From Rhizaria sp. SCN 62-66 (Eukaryota; Rhizaria, unplaced), in the NCBI GenBank assembly GCA_001724265.1, contig MEDY01000031.1, forward strand, positions 1 through 64,000: 64,000 bases of DNA, in the 5' to 3' direction. A model generated the notes under the pieces. That model saw only the letters and a program-made list of their open reading frames with translations. It was not told the origin of the DNA and did not search any database. Both the position numbers and the translations under genes were made by a program. The stretch's first letter is position 1. The number at the start of each line of letters is the position of its first letter. Positions 11,219 through 23,300 of this stretch are shown one piece after another.

Positions 11219-12109
11219 ATGGCAATCTCGCTCTCGCGCGCCTCCCTGGCGCTCGCGCTGCTGTTCGCGTGTTGTCTGCTGGCGCCGGCGACAGCGACGA
11301 CGACGCGGCAGAACGGCATGGACGGCGGCTCGCGTCTGCGCGCCAACGCGCGCGGCAGCCTCACGCCGGGCACCACGGACGGCGTGATGCGCGACCGCGT
11401 CTCAACCATCAGCGACGACAACACCGCGCACTTCCTGTTCCCCAACGACCCGCGCTTCCCTGGCGTGTTCCACCGGTCCGCGGACGGCGTGACCCCGGCG
11501 CCGCGGCTTACTTTAGAGCCGCGGCCGCCTGCGCCGCCAAACGCCGATCCCGCGCCCGGCTCGCTGGACTTTCTGCACGAGAACTCGCACACGCTTGCGC
11601 CGTTCCCGCTGCCACCCGACGCGGAGGCCGCGATCGCGGCCGCGGGCGACGCCGCCAGCGCAGGCTCAGCCGTGCCGAGCGCTGTGGCCGTCACCGCGGG
11701 CGGCGCGCCGCCAATGACGCCGCTGCCGCCGCTCGTGCCCTCGCCGCCGCTAGTCTCGGTCGCTCCCACACCTACAACAGCACCGGCAACAGCGGCGGCT
11801 GTGGTGACTGCGGACCCGAACGCGCCGAGCCGGCGGCGCATCATCCCGTCGTCGTCAGCGGAGTCGTCGTTCCGCGCTCTAGCCACGGCCGCGGGCAGCG
11901 CGCTCAGCAGCGTGATGGGCGCCGCGAGCCGCGCATTCCGCACACAGCGCGCGTCGACGTCGCCGCTCACGGCCCCCGTAGGCCTCACAACAACAATGAT
12001 GGAGCCCATGATGTTGACAGCGTCGGCGTCACCGTCGGCGTCACGGCCGTGTGGCTCATTCTGTCGACGGCCGGAGGGCGGCCCGGCGATGTGGGCTGAC
12101 TTCGTGTAA
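11219..12109 (+). CDS. Small secreted Ala/Pro-rich protein
   Basis: 296 residues, TAA stop, no family recognised. The N-terminus is a clear signal peptide: a short polar start, then a Leu/Ala/Cys hydrophobic core (LALALLFACCLLAPATA) with likely cleavage near residue 26. The mature part is Pro/Ala/Thr/Ser-rich and probably disordered and glycosylated. A better-ordered patch near residues 60-85 (DNTAHFLFPNDPRFPGVFHRS) is the most conserved-looking segment. Oddity: in the next frame, about 12010-12080 encodes a hydrophobic stretch (GVTVGVTAVWLILSTAG) that would make a C-terminal membrane anchor. A missed short intron or an indel could therefore change the C-terminus. The start follows TTCCTTTAAACC. 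It converges on the kinase gene. Confidence 0.7.
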   Translation: MAISLSRASLALALLFACCLLAPATATTTRQNGMDGGSRLRANARGSLTPGTTDGVMRDRVSTISDDNTAHFLFPNDPRFPGVFHRSADGVTPAPRLTLEPRPPAPPNADPAPGSLDFLHENSHTLAPFPLPPDAEAAIAAAGDAASAGSAVPSAVAVTAGGAPPMTPLPPLVPSPPLVSVAPTPTTAPATAAAVVTADPNAPSRRRIIPSSSAESSFRALATAAGSALSSVMGAASRAFRTQRASTSPLTAPVGLTTTMMEPMMLTASASPSASRPCGSFCRRPEGGPAMWADFV

Positions 12110-12239
12110 AACGCACAGTAAGAAGAGACAGCAGCTGATGCGTAAGACGCGCAGATTGTCGAACTGCGCTGTGTCGCGCTGTGTTGCGCTGTGGGGACCG
12201 CAGCGCGTGACTGGGCAACAGACGCGACAGTCTGTTGCC

Positions 12240-12245
12240 AATAAA
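12240..12245 (+). terminator. AATAAA polyadenylation signal candidate
   Basis: A canonical AATAAA lies 130 nt past the TAA of the secreted-protein gene, in the short gap before the convergent kinase gene. Position and strand fit, but there is no transcript evidence. Confidence 0.45.
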
Positions 12246-12336
12246 ATTGCGAGAGTTAACAAAATTAACAAATACACAACCATTTGACCGATCTTGTACG
12301 TAAGGATCGAACACATGTGGATGTACAGAAGCGCGC

Positions 12337-15300
12337 TCAGATACTGCGCATGGGCTGCGAGCCGTGCTTGTAGACGGACCAGAGCCGCTGCACCTCGGCA
12401 CTCAGCGATGCGACCTTGGCGTTGAGCTCATCAATGCGTCCTTCACTGCTAGCGCCACTGCTGCTGCTCGCGGCGGCGGCGACCGACGCGGCGGCAATGG
12501 CCGCGGTGAGCCCGCGCGGGCTGGCGGCGGCGGCGGCGACAGCGGAGCTGGCGCGCTCGTACCGGTCGCGCGCGGCCGCCGGGTTCAGCGGCTCGCGCGA
12601 AACGCCCCAGCGCGCGGGCTGCAGCGAGCGCGCGGCGCCAGGCGGCGGCGCGGGGGCCAGGCTCGCGGCGGCGCCCGACGCGGCGGGCACGGGCGCGGCG
12701 ACAGCGGCGGCACTGATGGGGACACCAACCTCGGCGCCAATGCCGCTGTCGACGTCGTCGTCGGCGTCGCTGTGGTCGCTGCCGCACGCGGCCTCAGAGG
12801 CGGCCTCCAGCTCCATGATCTCGAGCACGGCGGACCGCAGCTCGCTTGCGCGCTGGCGGAACGCGAGCGCGTTGGACCGCTGTCGCCGGCCCTGACGCTG
12901 CAGCCACTCGCGCGCCAGCGTGCGCGCCGCGGCCAGCTGCGTCGCAGTCGGCCGCTCGCCGGCAGTCGCACAGCAAGCAGCGCTGCACGCCGCTGCCGCA
13001 GCGCCATCCTCCTTGGCGGGAGCAGCGGCTGCGCCAGCAACAGTTGCAGCGGCAGCAGCAGCCGCACCGGCGGCGGCGGCGGCGGAGCCGAGCTTCTTCT
13101 TGGTGCCCGCGAGGCCGGTGCCGGTGCCCAGGCGCGCAAACACGTCCGCGACGTCGTCCTCGGTGTAGACGCGCCCGTGCTCCAGCGCGGCCACGTCGCT
13201 CGCGGGCACAGGCGGGGGCGCCGCGGGGGCCGCGCCAGCCTTGACCGCGGCCGCGCGCGCTGCGGCGTCGCTCACGCCGGCAATGAGCGCGGTGTTGTGC
13301 GCGGCGCGGCGCAGCAGTGCGCGGTAGCAGTCGAGCGGCTCGTTGAAGTACGGCCCCTGCGCGGCGGCCGACGTCACAGCGCGGCGCGTAACGGGCGCTT
13401 CGCTGGTGTACGTCGCGGCCTCGACCGCGGCCGCGGCCTCGGCGGCGGCGTCAGAGCCGGGCGCGGCGGCCGAGGCGCGGCGCAGCAGCCGCAGCGTGCG
13501 CAGCCCGGCGCCGCGCTCGGCGGGCAGCGGCGTCTCGAGCCCGTGGTCGAGCGCGGCCGTGCTTACCGTCGCGGCGCCGCGCGAGCCGCCGCGGCCCGAG
13601 GGCGAGAGGCGGAAGCGCACAAGCAGCAACACGGCCTCGAGGAAGTCGGCACGCACGGAGCCGACGTCGCTGGGCGGGTGCGCGGGGTCGCAGCGCTGCA
13701 GAATGTTGTCGCGCAGCTGCAGCAAGTCCCCCACGCGCAGCGCGCAGAAGCGCCGCAGCGCCGCCAGCAGCCCCGCCTGTAGCGCCTGGATGTAGGGCTC
13801 GGAGAAGGTCACGGGCAGGAACGCCTCGAGCATCGACACGACGCGCATCGCGTTGGGCACGTGCCGGAACGCGGTCCGCAGCCGGAGCGCGGAGCCGGAG
13901 CGCGTGAGCGCAGTCGTCGCTGCCGCCAAGGCCGCGCGCGCCGCCGGCGAGTGCGACGGCGCCGCGCTCTGCTGCGTGGGCGAGAGAAACATCGACTGCG
14001 ACTGTGATGGAGCTTGCGATTGCGATTGCGGCTACGATTGCGATGTCACAGCGCCTGTTGCGGCGCTATCGTCTGTCTCCGCGTGCGTCGCCAGGCGGCT
14101 CCCCGCTGCGTCGATGTACGCGGGCACGGCGACGGGCGAGAGCACCACCAAGATCGGTGCGTCGCGCGAGGAAGGCTCTGAGGTCTGGCCAAGCGGCGCG
14201 AGCAGAGACTGCGTCAGCTCCGGCTGCGCCTGCGAGCCCACCGTGCCGACAGAGTCCGCGCCGGCCCCGGCAGCGGCGCTGGCGCCAGCAGCGGCGGCGC
14301 TTGCAGCAGCAGCAGCAGCAGCAGCAGCGGCCGAGGGCACGGGCACGAGCGAGAGGTCAGCCGCGGCCAGCGCGGCGGCCACGTGCGCCGCCGCGGGCGC
14401 GCCGACTTGCAGTGACAGCGACTGCAGCGGCGCGCTCCCATCAGAGGAGTTGGCATCGACACTCGCAATCGCACTCGCATTCGCGCTCGCGGTCGCGTTC
14501 GCGATCGTGCCGTTCTCGCCGCTCTCACGCGCGGCTTCGCAGTCGGTCATCGCGACCTGTCCAGCGACGGCGTTAACAGCGCCGAGGTTGCTGCCGCTGC
14601 CGGTGTGATAGACGCGGAGCGCGGAGGCAGACTCGAAGCCCCACTTGGACACGCGCACGAGCGCGCGGTCGAGCCGGCGCAGGTACCCCGCGGCCGCGGC
14701 GGGCGCGATGCACACGGCGCCGTTGTCCAGCGCCACGACGTCGACGACCGTGCGCGGGGCCGAGTCCGCGGCGGGCGAGCCAGAGAGCGCGGCGGATGGC
14801 GCGCAGGTCGAGGCCGCGGCGGTGGACGCGGCTCCGGATGGCTGCACAGACGGGACCGACAGCGCGGCCGACGGGGGTGATCGCGCCCCCGGTGCGGCGT
14901 TCACCGAGGCTGTCACCGAGGCTGTCGCCGCAACGGGCGCACGCGCTGCGTGCTGCGGCAACGTGGACGCATGCGAGGACGCGTGCGCGTGCGGGCGTGG
15001 CGTGAGCATCAGGTTGCCCGGATTGCCGAGGTTGTCGGCCACGAACGGCAGGCGGTCTGTGTAGTTGCAGAGCAGGTCCAGCGCGACGATGGCGCCTATC
15101 TGCTGCATTACGGATTCGCCTTCGGAGCGCGCCGCGGGTAGCCCCGCCACGGGCCGGTGCCGCTCGCAGCGCGGAGGGAACGGCGCGTCGGCTGCCAGCA
15201 GCGGCACGTGCGCGTCCGAGTCTGCCGCAGCGGCGCTTGTGTTCGTGGGGTCCCAGCCGGCCGGCGGCTGGAAGGGCGGCAGCGGGCGAAACCAGCGGCG

Positions 15301-15827
15301 CAGGCGTGCGGCGAAGGCGAGGTCGCCGGGGACGGCAGTGAGCACGCGGCCGCGGAGGTACTCCATCAAGATGACGTAACCCTGTCGAAGCTTGCCAGTC
15401 ACTTCGACGCCCAGCGCGTTCTGCGCCTCCGTCAGCGCCGACATAACCTCGGGACGCTCGGCCTTGCGGAAGAAGGTCATTACGGGCGCGCGCACGCCCA
15501 AGGCGGCGGCCAGATGAGTGGCGAACAGCTCGCCCATGAGCTGGATGGTGCCCTTAAGCACGACAGCACCGGGCTTCGGTCCTCCGAACTCGACGAACAC
15601 GACGCCTAAACAAGGCAAGATTGAGGCAATAACAGAATTGTAAGATGCAATAACGCATATAATTCACGAAACAGAGACGTATGCGTGTTATGGTAAGACA
15701 TACCTTGACTACCCTCGGCACTTTGGCCAATTCCAACAACATGGTTCCAGTCCAGGTCGTCGATGTCAGCTACGGGGGCGCATGAGAAGTCAAAGGCGCG
15801 GTAGACTCGTTCGGCCGGGGGCTCCAT
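12337..15827 (-). CDS. Actin-fragmin-kinase-like protein kinase (two exons, one in-frame UAG)
   Basis: Exon 1 is 15827-15704 and exon 2 is 15605-12337. The 98-nt intron has donor GTATGT and acceptor TTGTTTAG. Read through one TAG (codon 566, 14034-14032), the product is 1130 residues and ends at TGA. The N-terminal part resembles the catalytic domain of actin-fragmin kinase, an atypical kinase known from Physarum that phosphorylates actin: GVVFVEFGG, GAVVLKGTIQLMGELFA, IGAIVALDLL, then CNYTDRLPFVADNLGNPGNL and VVDVVALDNGA. A low-complexity insert of about 80 residues splits the domain before NYTDRLP/VVALDN, and a second, very Ala/Ser-rich one follows. Helices after the UAG (FRHVPNAMRVVSMLEAFLP, IQALQAGLLAALRRF) resemble the C-terminal part of the domain. 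The C-terminus is disordered. The ATG chosen is the first in frame; the 5' end is uncertain. Confidence 0.8.
14032..14034 (-). other. In-frame TAG inside kinase coding sequence (probable sense codon)
   Basis: The codon lies in the repeat CAA-TCG-TAG-CCG-CAA-TCG-CAA. Reading TAG as Gln gives SQSQPQSQSQAPSQSQS, which keeps the Gln register. The frame is open for 1.57 kb upstream to the exon border and 1.69 kb downstream. A GTAGCC...ACAG excision would be 34 nt and would shift the frame. Confidence 0.8.
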
Positions 15828-17325
15828 CCAGCAATCCACAACGGAATAAACAGCAACAACGCGTTGAGCGACTTGGAACTGTTTTCTATAGACACACGAG
15901 GAGGTAAGATTCGATTCACAAAGACGTCGCGTGTGAGTGTGAAGCCGGCTCACAAATAACTCTACATCTCTCTAGTCTGATCGTCAAAGCAAACAAGCGC
16001 CTAATATCCGTCACAAAACAGGCAGAAACATTCGAAACAGAATCTTATATCGAAGAAAATCGCGATTACACCCGACACTTAATGAGATAACAAGCAATCC
16101 AAGATCTAAACACACTCTCTGCATGGTTCCGAAAAAAGGAACAGAATTCTTGCTCGCATTTGCGCAAATAGCGGCCGCCTCATGGCCCGACTTTGACTGT
16201 CTTTGTTTTTCACACTCGCTTTATGCAATAGCATTGTGCTAGCGCTTAGTGGTTGTTCACATGATACTTAGTATTCTGTGAATATCTGAGCTTCATGAGA
16301 GACGGCTTTACCAGAGAATTTCGCTGCTTTGGCTGATCGATGTGAAGCTCGTCTACAAGAAGCGCGTTGACATTATTTTGTCCGCCTATGGGTGACAAGA
16401 TGTTCTCACATCACGCTGCCTTCTCCATTGTCATGCTCCCAGCACAAATTGGTGCGCATGAACATAGTTTGGTTTCTGTCTGATGCACAAATGCCCCTCA
16501 GACGCCCTCCTCGTTAGTGGTACGTCGCATCTGCGAGAGCATCTTTTGATCTTATTACCTCGTGTTGGGAATGATTATTAACACTATATACGGTAGACTT
16601 CAGAAAGTGTAGCTTGGCAACGTCCCGGCTTGTGTTGAAACTGTTCTTGTATGACCCTTCACATTCATTCCTTCATGGCATGCGAACATTTCCGACTCCT
16701 CAGCTCACCTAGTCTCATTCTCTTTCTTCTTGTTTCACATAGGTCTTCGACATGGCTCTCTATTGCCTTCTGACAAGGTTATTGTGACACGTATTCATTT
16801 CGCCAAGATAGATGTTTTCATTTTTTGAGCACCAATGGAGTTGTTTAATCAATACACATCTTTAGTTCAACCATGCAGCATGCTCCATACGCTTATTATC
16901 TTGCACATGACAATATCCCCATACACATGATGTTACAGTGTCGGTGATCAAGCAATCTCAATTGTAAATTACAAACCTCACTTAATTTTTGATTGTTTTC
17001 AGAAACCCGAACGAGTCTGCCTCCCGCAGCTTTTCCAACCGTCACGAGGAGTACAAGATAGGTGGCGTATGCTAAAGTTGAGTAAATGTTAGGATATGTA
17101 TTCATGTTCGTTGTTTTGACTCGCTACGCTTTAGTACACGCACATTATTCGTTGCTACATAGTTATCTTATTGTTTCATGTATCTTGATGGTAATATCCG
17201 TACTGATGTGACAGTCATGGCTCGAATGTCCGCTGCGGGTTGGTTTACTTCCAGCGTGAGTAGCTGAATGCAACACAACGTATTTCTTCCTTCAGTCAGG
17301 TCCATGCGTTCGATTCCAATTAAAT
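15828..17325. other. Intergenic region, AT-rich, no gene seen
   Basis: About 1.5 kb lies between the kinase gene start and the giant gene stop, both on the minus strand. It is markedly AT-rich compared with the genes. I find no coding-style frame, no tRNA-like B box with a matching stem, and no repeat. It must contain the kinase promoter and 5' UTR. Confidence 0.6.
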
Positions 17326-20300
17326 TTAGTTGCGATCTTGGCCCCGCACGCTGCGACGACGCCCACTTGCGTCAAAAGTCGACGCGGCGTCAGCATCAGC
17401 CTCAGCTTCAGCCTTGCCAGCAGGCGCGGCCGTCTCCGCGACCGCCTCTGTTGCGGTCGCCTGCGCGGCACCAGCCTTGTCAACCTTGCCCTTACCGGGC
17501 GTCTTGGCAGGAGTACTCTTCTTGGTGCTCTTGTTTGATGCGGCGGCCGCGGGGGCAGCGGGGGTGAAGGCCTCCGCCTCAGTTTCCGCCTCCGCAGACT
17601 CGGCGGAGGTGGGCGCAGCGGTGGCAGGAGCGGGAGAGGTGTCGACCCCACTGCGGCGCGTGCGGGCGTTGGTTCGAGGCGCAACACTGTCTGCCTCCGC
17701 ACTCGTCGCGCCATTCTCGGCCTCAGCAACAGGCACAGCCGCGGCCGCATCAGCAGCAGGTGCGACATTGTCCTCAGCGGCCGCATCGGCGGACACCGCC
17801 TCAGCATCGGCCGCGGCGTTCGCAGCTGCTGCCTCCGCGGCGGCGCGCCGAGCTGCAGAGGCCGCGGCGGCGCCTCCAAGCTTACGGGGCTTGGCGGCCT
17901 GGGCAGCCTGGGCCTTCGGCGGCAGAGCAGCATCCGAGCTTTCGTCAGTCATCGCTGCACCCGCAGCGCCCGCCTTCTCCAGCGCATCCGCTTGGGCGGC
18001 ATCATTGGCGGCAGCTGCCTCCTTAGCGGCGGCGGCTTTCTTGGCTTCCTGCGCAGCCTTCGCGGCTTGGGCGGCCTTGGACGCCTTAGAAGCCTTGCTG
18101 GCCGGGGTCTTGGCGGGCTTCACATCATCCGCCGCCTCCTCCGCCGCCGCCTCAGAGCCGGCTTCTGCAACGGAGCTTGCTACGCTCGCGGCAGCCTCGG
18201 CAATCTTAGCGCTGTTCTTGCCGGAAACCCTGAGCGGCGGCGCGGTCCCCGAGACCTCGGCTGCCACGGCTGCCCGCATTTCCTCGAACGAGAGCCCCGC
18301 ATAGGGGTCTGCCTCGGGCGGCGGGATCACCGGCGACGGCAACTCCGCCCACTGCGCGCGCGCGCGCTCGACGTTGCGCTCCAGACCGGGCAGCGTGTGC
18401 GACACGAAGTCGGGGAAGGCTAGCACCGCGTCGGAGAGCGAAACGTCTTCCTCTTCCTCCGCAGCAGCAGCACCGTCCGCTGCGCCCGCGGCGGGACGGG
18501 CACGCTTCACACGCGCCGCGCCGTCTTCACCATCCTCCTCGTCGTTCGCGACGGCGGAGGCGGCACCCGCGTTCTTACCGGCGGCGAGCGCGGCGCGGCG
18601 GCGGGCGAGCTGGCGCGCGATAGCGTCGTAGAGCTGGCCCTCGGCGGCGAGCTCGCGGACCGGCACTTCCAGCTCGCCGGCGCGCACCTGCAACGACGGC
18701 GCAGACACGTGGTACGGCGGGCCCGGCAGCAGGCGAGGCTCGCGGATGGCCGCGTGGCCAGTCTCGGTGCCACGCGGAATAACGCCACTGCCCAGGCGCT
18801 TCTTGATCGTGATCGTCAGCGGCATCGCGGGCGTCGCCAGCAGCGGCGCGTAAATACGGCTCAGCGCGTTGTCGCGCAGGCGCGCCGGGCCCTCGGCCAG
18901 CAACTCGCCCCCGCCCACATTGAACGACTGCGCCGCCGAGCTTGGAAGCGAGGCTCCGCTGGCGCTCGCATTCAGGCTCAGGCTAGCATCCGCGGACTCC
19001 TTGTCACCGTCATCGCCAGCAGATGAATTGCTGACCTGCTTATTAGCGCCAATCATGACTTCACCACTGCTCGGCGTCGCTTGAGCGTCTCCACTCTTCT
19101 TAACGGCATCGGTTTCCTTCGCAGCAGCGTCATCGTCGTCGTCGCCGTCGCTGCTGGAGAACTCGTCCTGGCAGTCGGAGCCCATGAAGTTGAGCATGCG
19201 AGCCGAGATCGTGTTGATGCGCAGCGTCACGCGCGGACCGCGCGGGAGTCCGTCGCGTGGGTCCAGCGGTGCCATGTCCACGGAGATCGGTGTACTCTCA
19301 TCCGCGTCGCCACTTGCGTCAAGCTCGGCGGGGGCTTCGGCGGCGGCAGCGGCCACGGTTGCAGCCTCAGCGGACGCAGCGTCAGCCGCACGCGTCGCAG
19401 CGCGCTCCGCGATGCGCTCTTCGCGGCTACGCGTGGCGTTTGCGCGCGCGGCCTCGAGGGCGCGCTCAGCTTCTTCGCAGGCCGAAGTCAACCCATAGCG
19501 CGCGGGCGCGTTGGGCGCGCGCGTGAAGGGCAGCGTAAGACGCACGCCACCCGCAGAGCGGAAGACGGGGTGCAGCGGCTCATTGTTCCAGCCCAAGTCG
19601 TCGACCGATAACACGTGCGATACGAGCGCGCGACCCGGCTGAGCCATGAATGCTGCGAACATGCCGCCTCCCACACTCTTAAAGGCGTTGCCGTAAATCT
19701 TTCGTTTCGAAAGCATCGCCGCAAAATAGGAGACCACGTTTGCGCGCACTGATAACTCGCCACTCGGATGCACCTGAGTACGTTCCTGCAGTTCAGCGAG
19801 GTTGGACTCAGCGTTTTCAATGGACTCTGCAGCTTCATCATCAATGTCAGTGTCATCTTCAGAAGTGTCACTGTCGTCACTGAGCGCGGCAGCGGCTGCT
19901 GCAGCCGCTGCCGGGCGCCCACGCGGCCTCGGACGCGCGTTCTCGGAGGCCGCGGCACTGGCGGGCGTGGCAGCGAGTGGCGCCGCCTGGTATGCGAGCG
20001 CAAGAGCATGGTTACATTTCTAGAACTCGCGGCGCTTCTCGGCGCTGACTTCCGGCGGGTAGGCGCGCGACTGACAGTTGACTGGGTCGGCGCGCTGGCA
20101 CTGCTGGCAGTAGAAAACCTCCAGGTCGCACTCGGCGGCGGCGATGGTGAGCCCCACGCAGCGCGGGTGGAACCAGCGCTCGCAGGGACCCTCGCAGCCG
20201 AGCAAGTGGTTGCCGTCCTCGGAGATGAGCAAGTCGTGCACGTCCACACTCGCATCAGTGACCTTGACCAGCTGCACGCCGCTGCCCTGCGAGCCGCAGA

Positions 20301-23300
20301 TGCAGAAGGAGGCCGCATCCTCGATGCCGGCCGCACCGGCCCCAGCCGCTTGCCCGCCCGCGCGCGCTGCCATGTGGCCTCCACGCGCTCCGCCGCGGCC
20401 GCCGCGCATCGCGCTGCGCTGGGCGGTGCGCGCGGCGTCGTTGTGGACGCGCGCCTCGACCTTGGTGATCGCGGCGTCGAGCGCGCGCCAGCACTGCTGG
20501 ATGAGCTTGCTCTTGGCGGGGTCGTTGGACTCTTGCGCCAGTGCCGCAGCGCGCGCCGCAGATGAATTGACCGAGCTGGCCGCGAAGAGCTGCTGCGCGG
20601 ACACGTACGGCGTCGTCGAGCGCACGCGGTAGCAGTACGTCGTGCCGCCCACGTACGGCACGCCAGCGGCGGCCGCGGCGGCGCGCGTTTCCTCCTCGTC
20701 GTCGCCCACCGCGGAAGCGGCGCCGGTGGCGGCAGTGGCGGCAGTGGCGGCAGTGGATGCGGTGGACTCGACTGTGTAGTCAACGCCGGGACCAAAGATT
20801 TGCGGCGGCAGTGGCACGCCCATCGCCATGAGCTGCACCTGCAGCAACCCGGGGCCGGCGTGGGCGTTGCCGATACCGGGCCGCAGCGCAGCGGCCGCGG
20901 CGGCGGCCTGCGCAGCATGGTCGGACGACTCGATGCCGTAGTTCATCGCTGTGGCCGACGCAGCCGCAGTTGAGCAGGTCTGCATGCAAGACAGCAAGGC
21001 ATGTGACAAGTTTTGCTGGATGCGCTGCAGCACTGGCGCCGGCGGGACAACCACGTTCGACAGCGGCACAGGCGCAGTGCCCGGCGGGGACGCCACGGCA
21101 GGCGGCGCAGAACCGGGCGGGGCCATTGACTCGGGCAGCGGCACGCTATGCGTGCGGTGGAGCTGCTGCGCGTGCTGTTGCTGCAGCTGCGTCAGATGCG
21201 CTTGCTGCTGGCGCTGCAGTTGTTGCGCGCGCGCGTACTCAGCGTAGGCCGTCAGGACCGCGGCCTCGTGGCGCCGCTGGCGCTGCATGGCGGCCATGCG
21301 CGCAGGCGGTGACCGCAGCGCAGGGGCAGCGTTGCCGCTCATGGTCGCGGCGCCCATGCTGTACTCGCTCATCCCAGTCGTCGCAATGTTGCCTACAAGC
21401 AGGTTGTACAGCGCGCGCGCACGCGCCTTGTTGTTGGCGAGCGTCTGCGCGTTGAGCTCGCGGTGCAGAAGCATTAGCTCGCACGACACCATGTCGACGA
21501 CGGTGCCACCGCCGAGGCTGATCGAGGCCGACGTCGTCGCACTGCCCGCGGGAGTCACAGCGCTGTCCTCAACCAAGGTGCTCACAACGCGCGCCACTTC
21601 GCGCACGCGGTCGTGCTCCGCCTCGACGACCAAACGGCCGCCGACACTCGTCAGCGTCTCGGCGCGCGCCAGCGAGCTCACGCCTGGAGTCGCCGCCCCC
21701 GCGGCCGGGAACGGCAGCACGTAGCGCTTCGCCTTGAAGCGCTGACACATCTCGACGATGTCGTGCGTCGACGGAATACGCGCACGTGCGCAGAAGGCCG
21801 TTGCCAGCGCGGCGGCCGCAATGCGCACGCGGCGGCGGATAAGGCGGGAGAGAGCCTCAACGCGGCCACCGCTCTGCGTAGCAAAGGAACGCAACAGTGC
21901 AGTCTCGAAGGTTGCCTTGATGAAGCTCACGTCGGCGCCCGCGAGGCCACCAATGCGCGCATTGATGGCGTCAGAGCCGACGGAGCCTGCCAGCGCAGCA
22001 CCGTGGGCGCCACCGGCAGCGACCGCCATCTGCATCGCGGCGCCGAGCGGCAGCGGGCCGTGCACCCACCAGTAGCCGGGACCGAAGGCGTGCAGCGCGG
22101 CCAGCGGCGGCAGCGGGTGAAGCGAGGGCGGGTGGCGCAGCGCAAGGCTCTTGACACGCAGCGCCTGCAGCACCGAGTGCGGGCCCGGCGCAACAAGAGG
22201 CACCGCGTCGGTGACAAGGCCGGAGCCAGTGACGGCGCCTGCGATCGCGGCGGGCTGCGAGGCAGCGACGCCAGCGGTCTGCCGCGCCAGCGCCTGGAAC
22301 ACGCTCACGGGCTGGAGCACCGTGCCGGGCACGTACTCGAGCCCCGGCGCGGGAGACGCGTCGCTCTCAAGCGAGACAACAGCACCTGAGCCGGTGGCGA
22401 CGGCTTCGAAGCTGACCGCAGTGGCAGTTTCAATCGCGTTCACCGTGCGCTGAAGCAGTTCGAAGGCCGTCTTGCGCCAAGGCGCACCGTGAGGGCCAGG
22501 GTCGAGAGACGCGATCAGGGCAGCCGCCTCGCGCGCGTCACCGTTTGCGGGCGCGGCGCCAAGTCCGAACACGGGGCGTAGGGCAGCGGGCACGCAGTCG
22601 CGCCACAAAGCGGGCTCATTTGCGGTGCCCAACACAGCAGACGCCGCCGAGAGCGCGGTGGTCACGGTCTGCGAGGCACTGGCCGGCAGCGCGATAGCGC
22701 CTCCGACGCTGCCATCAACCATGGCCGTTGCTAGGCGAGCGCGCTTGGTGTCCTCAGGTCCGACCGTAGCCGGTGACCGCTTGATCTGAGCAGTGGCGCT
22801 GTGCTGGCGCTGCCACATGCGCTCGACAGCGGCGGCGCCCTCAGCCAGCGTCACGAGCGGACTGGTATTCGCACCCAGTGCGGCGGCCGCGGCGGGCGCA
22901 GAGGCCGCGGCTACGGACGACGACACGAGGTGGCTGATCACGGCAGACACACAGCCGGAAGCCGTGGCCGACACCGACGGCAGCGTGCCCTCGGGGTTCG
23001 CGGCGGCCTTCTCGGCGATCACGGCGGTCTCAGCGCGCGCGCGGCCGCGGGCGAGCGCGGCAGAGGCAGCGACAGAGGCACGAGTGTTGAATGCCGTGGT
23101 GCGCGCCGCTGCGGCAAAGGCGGCCCAGCGCAGTCGACGCGGGCTCAGAAGCGCTTCGAGCGCGCGAGGCAGCATCGGACCGGAGCGGCGCGCATGAGTG
23201 ATCGGCGCCATCAACGCACAGACGTGCGCGAGCGACGGCAGGTAGCAAACGCCATCCTCGGCCGCGGTGGGCACAGCGGGGTCTTCATCCTCGTCTTCGC

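Noticed and set aside
12364-13782. 472-codon plus-strand frame
   Set aside because: Antisense shadow of the kinase C-terminal region; Arg/Gly/Ala-rich without domains.
17300-17330. GTTCGATTCC, similar to a tRNA B box
   Set aside because: No T-stem pairing and no matching A box at the proper distance.
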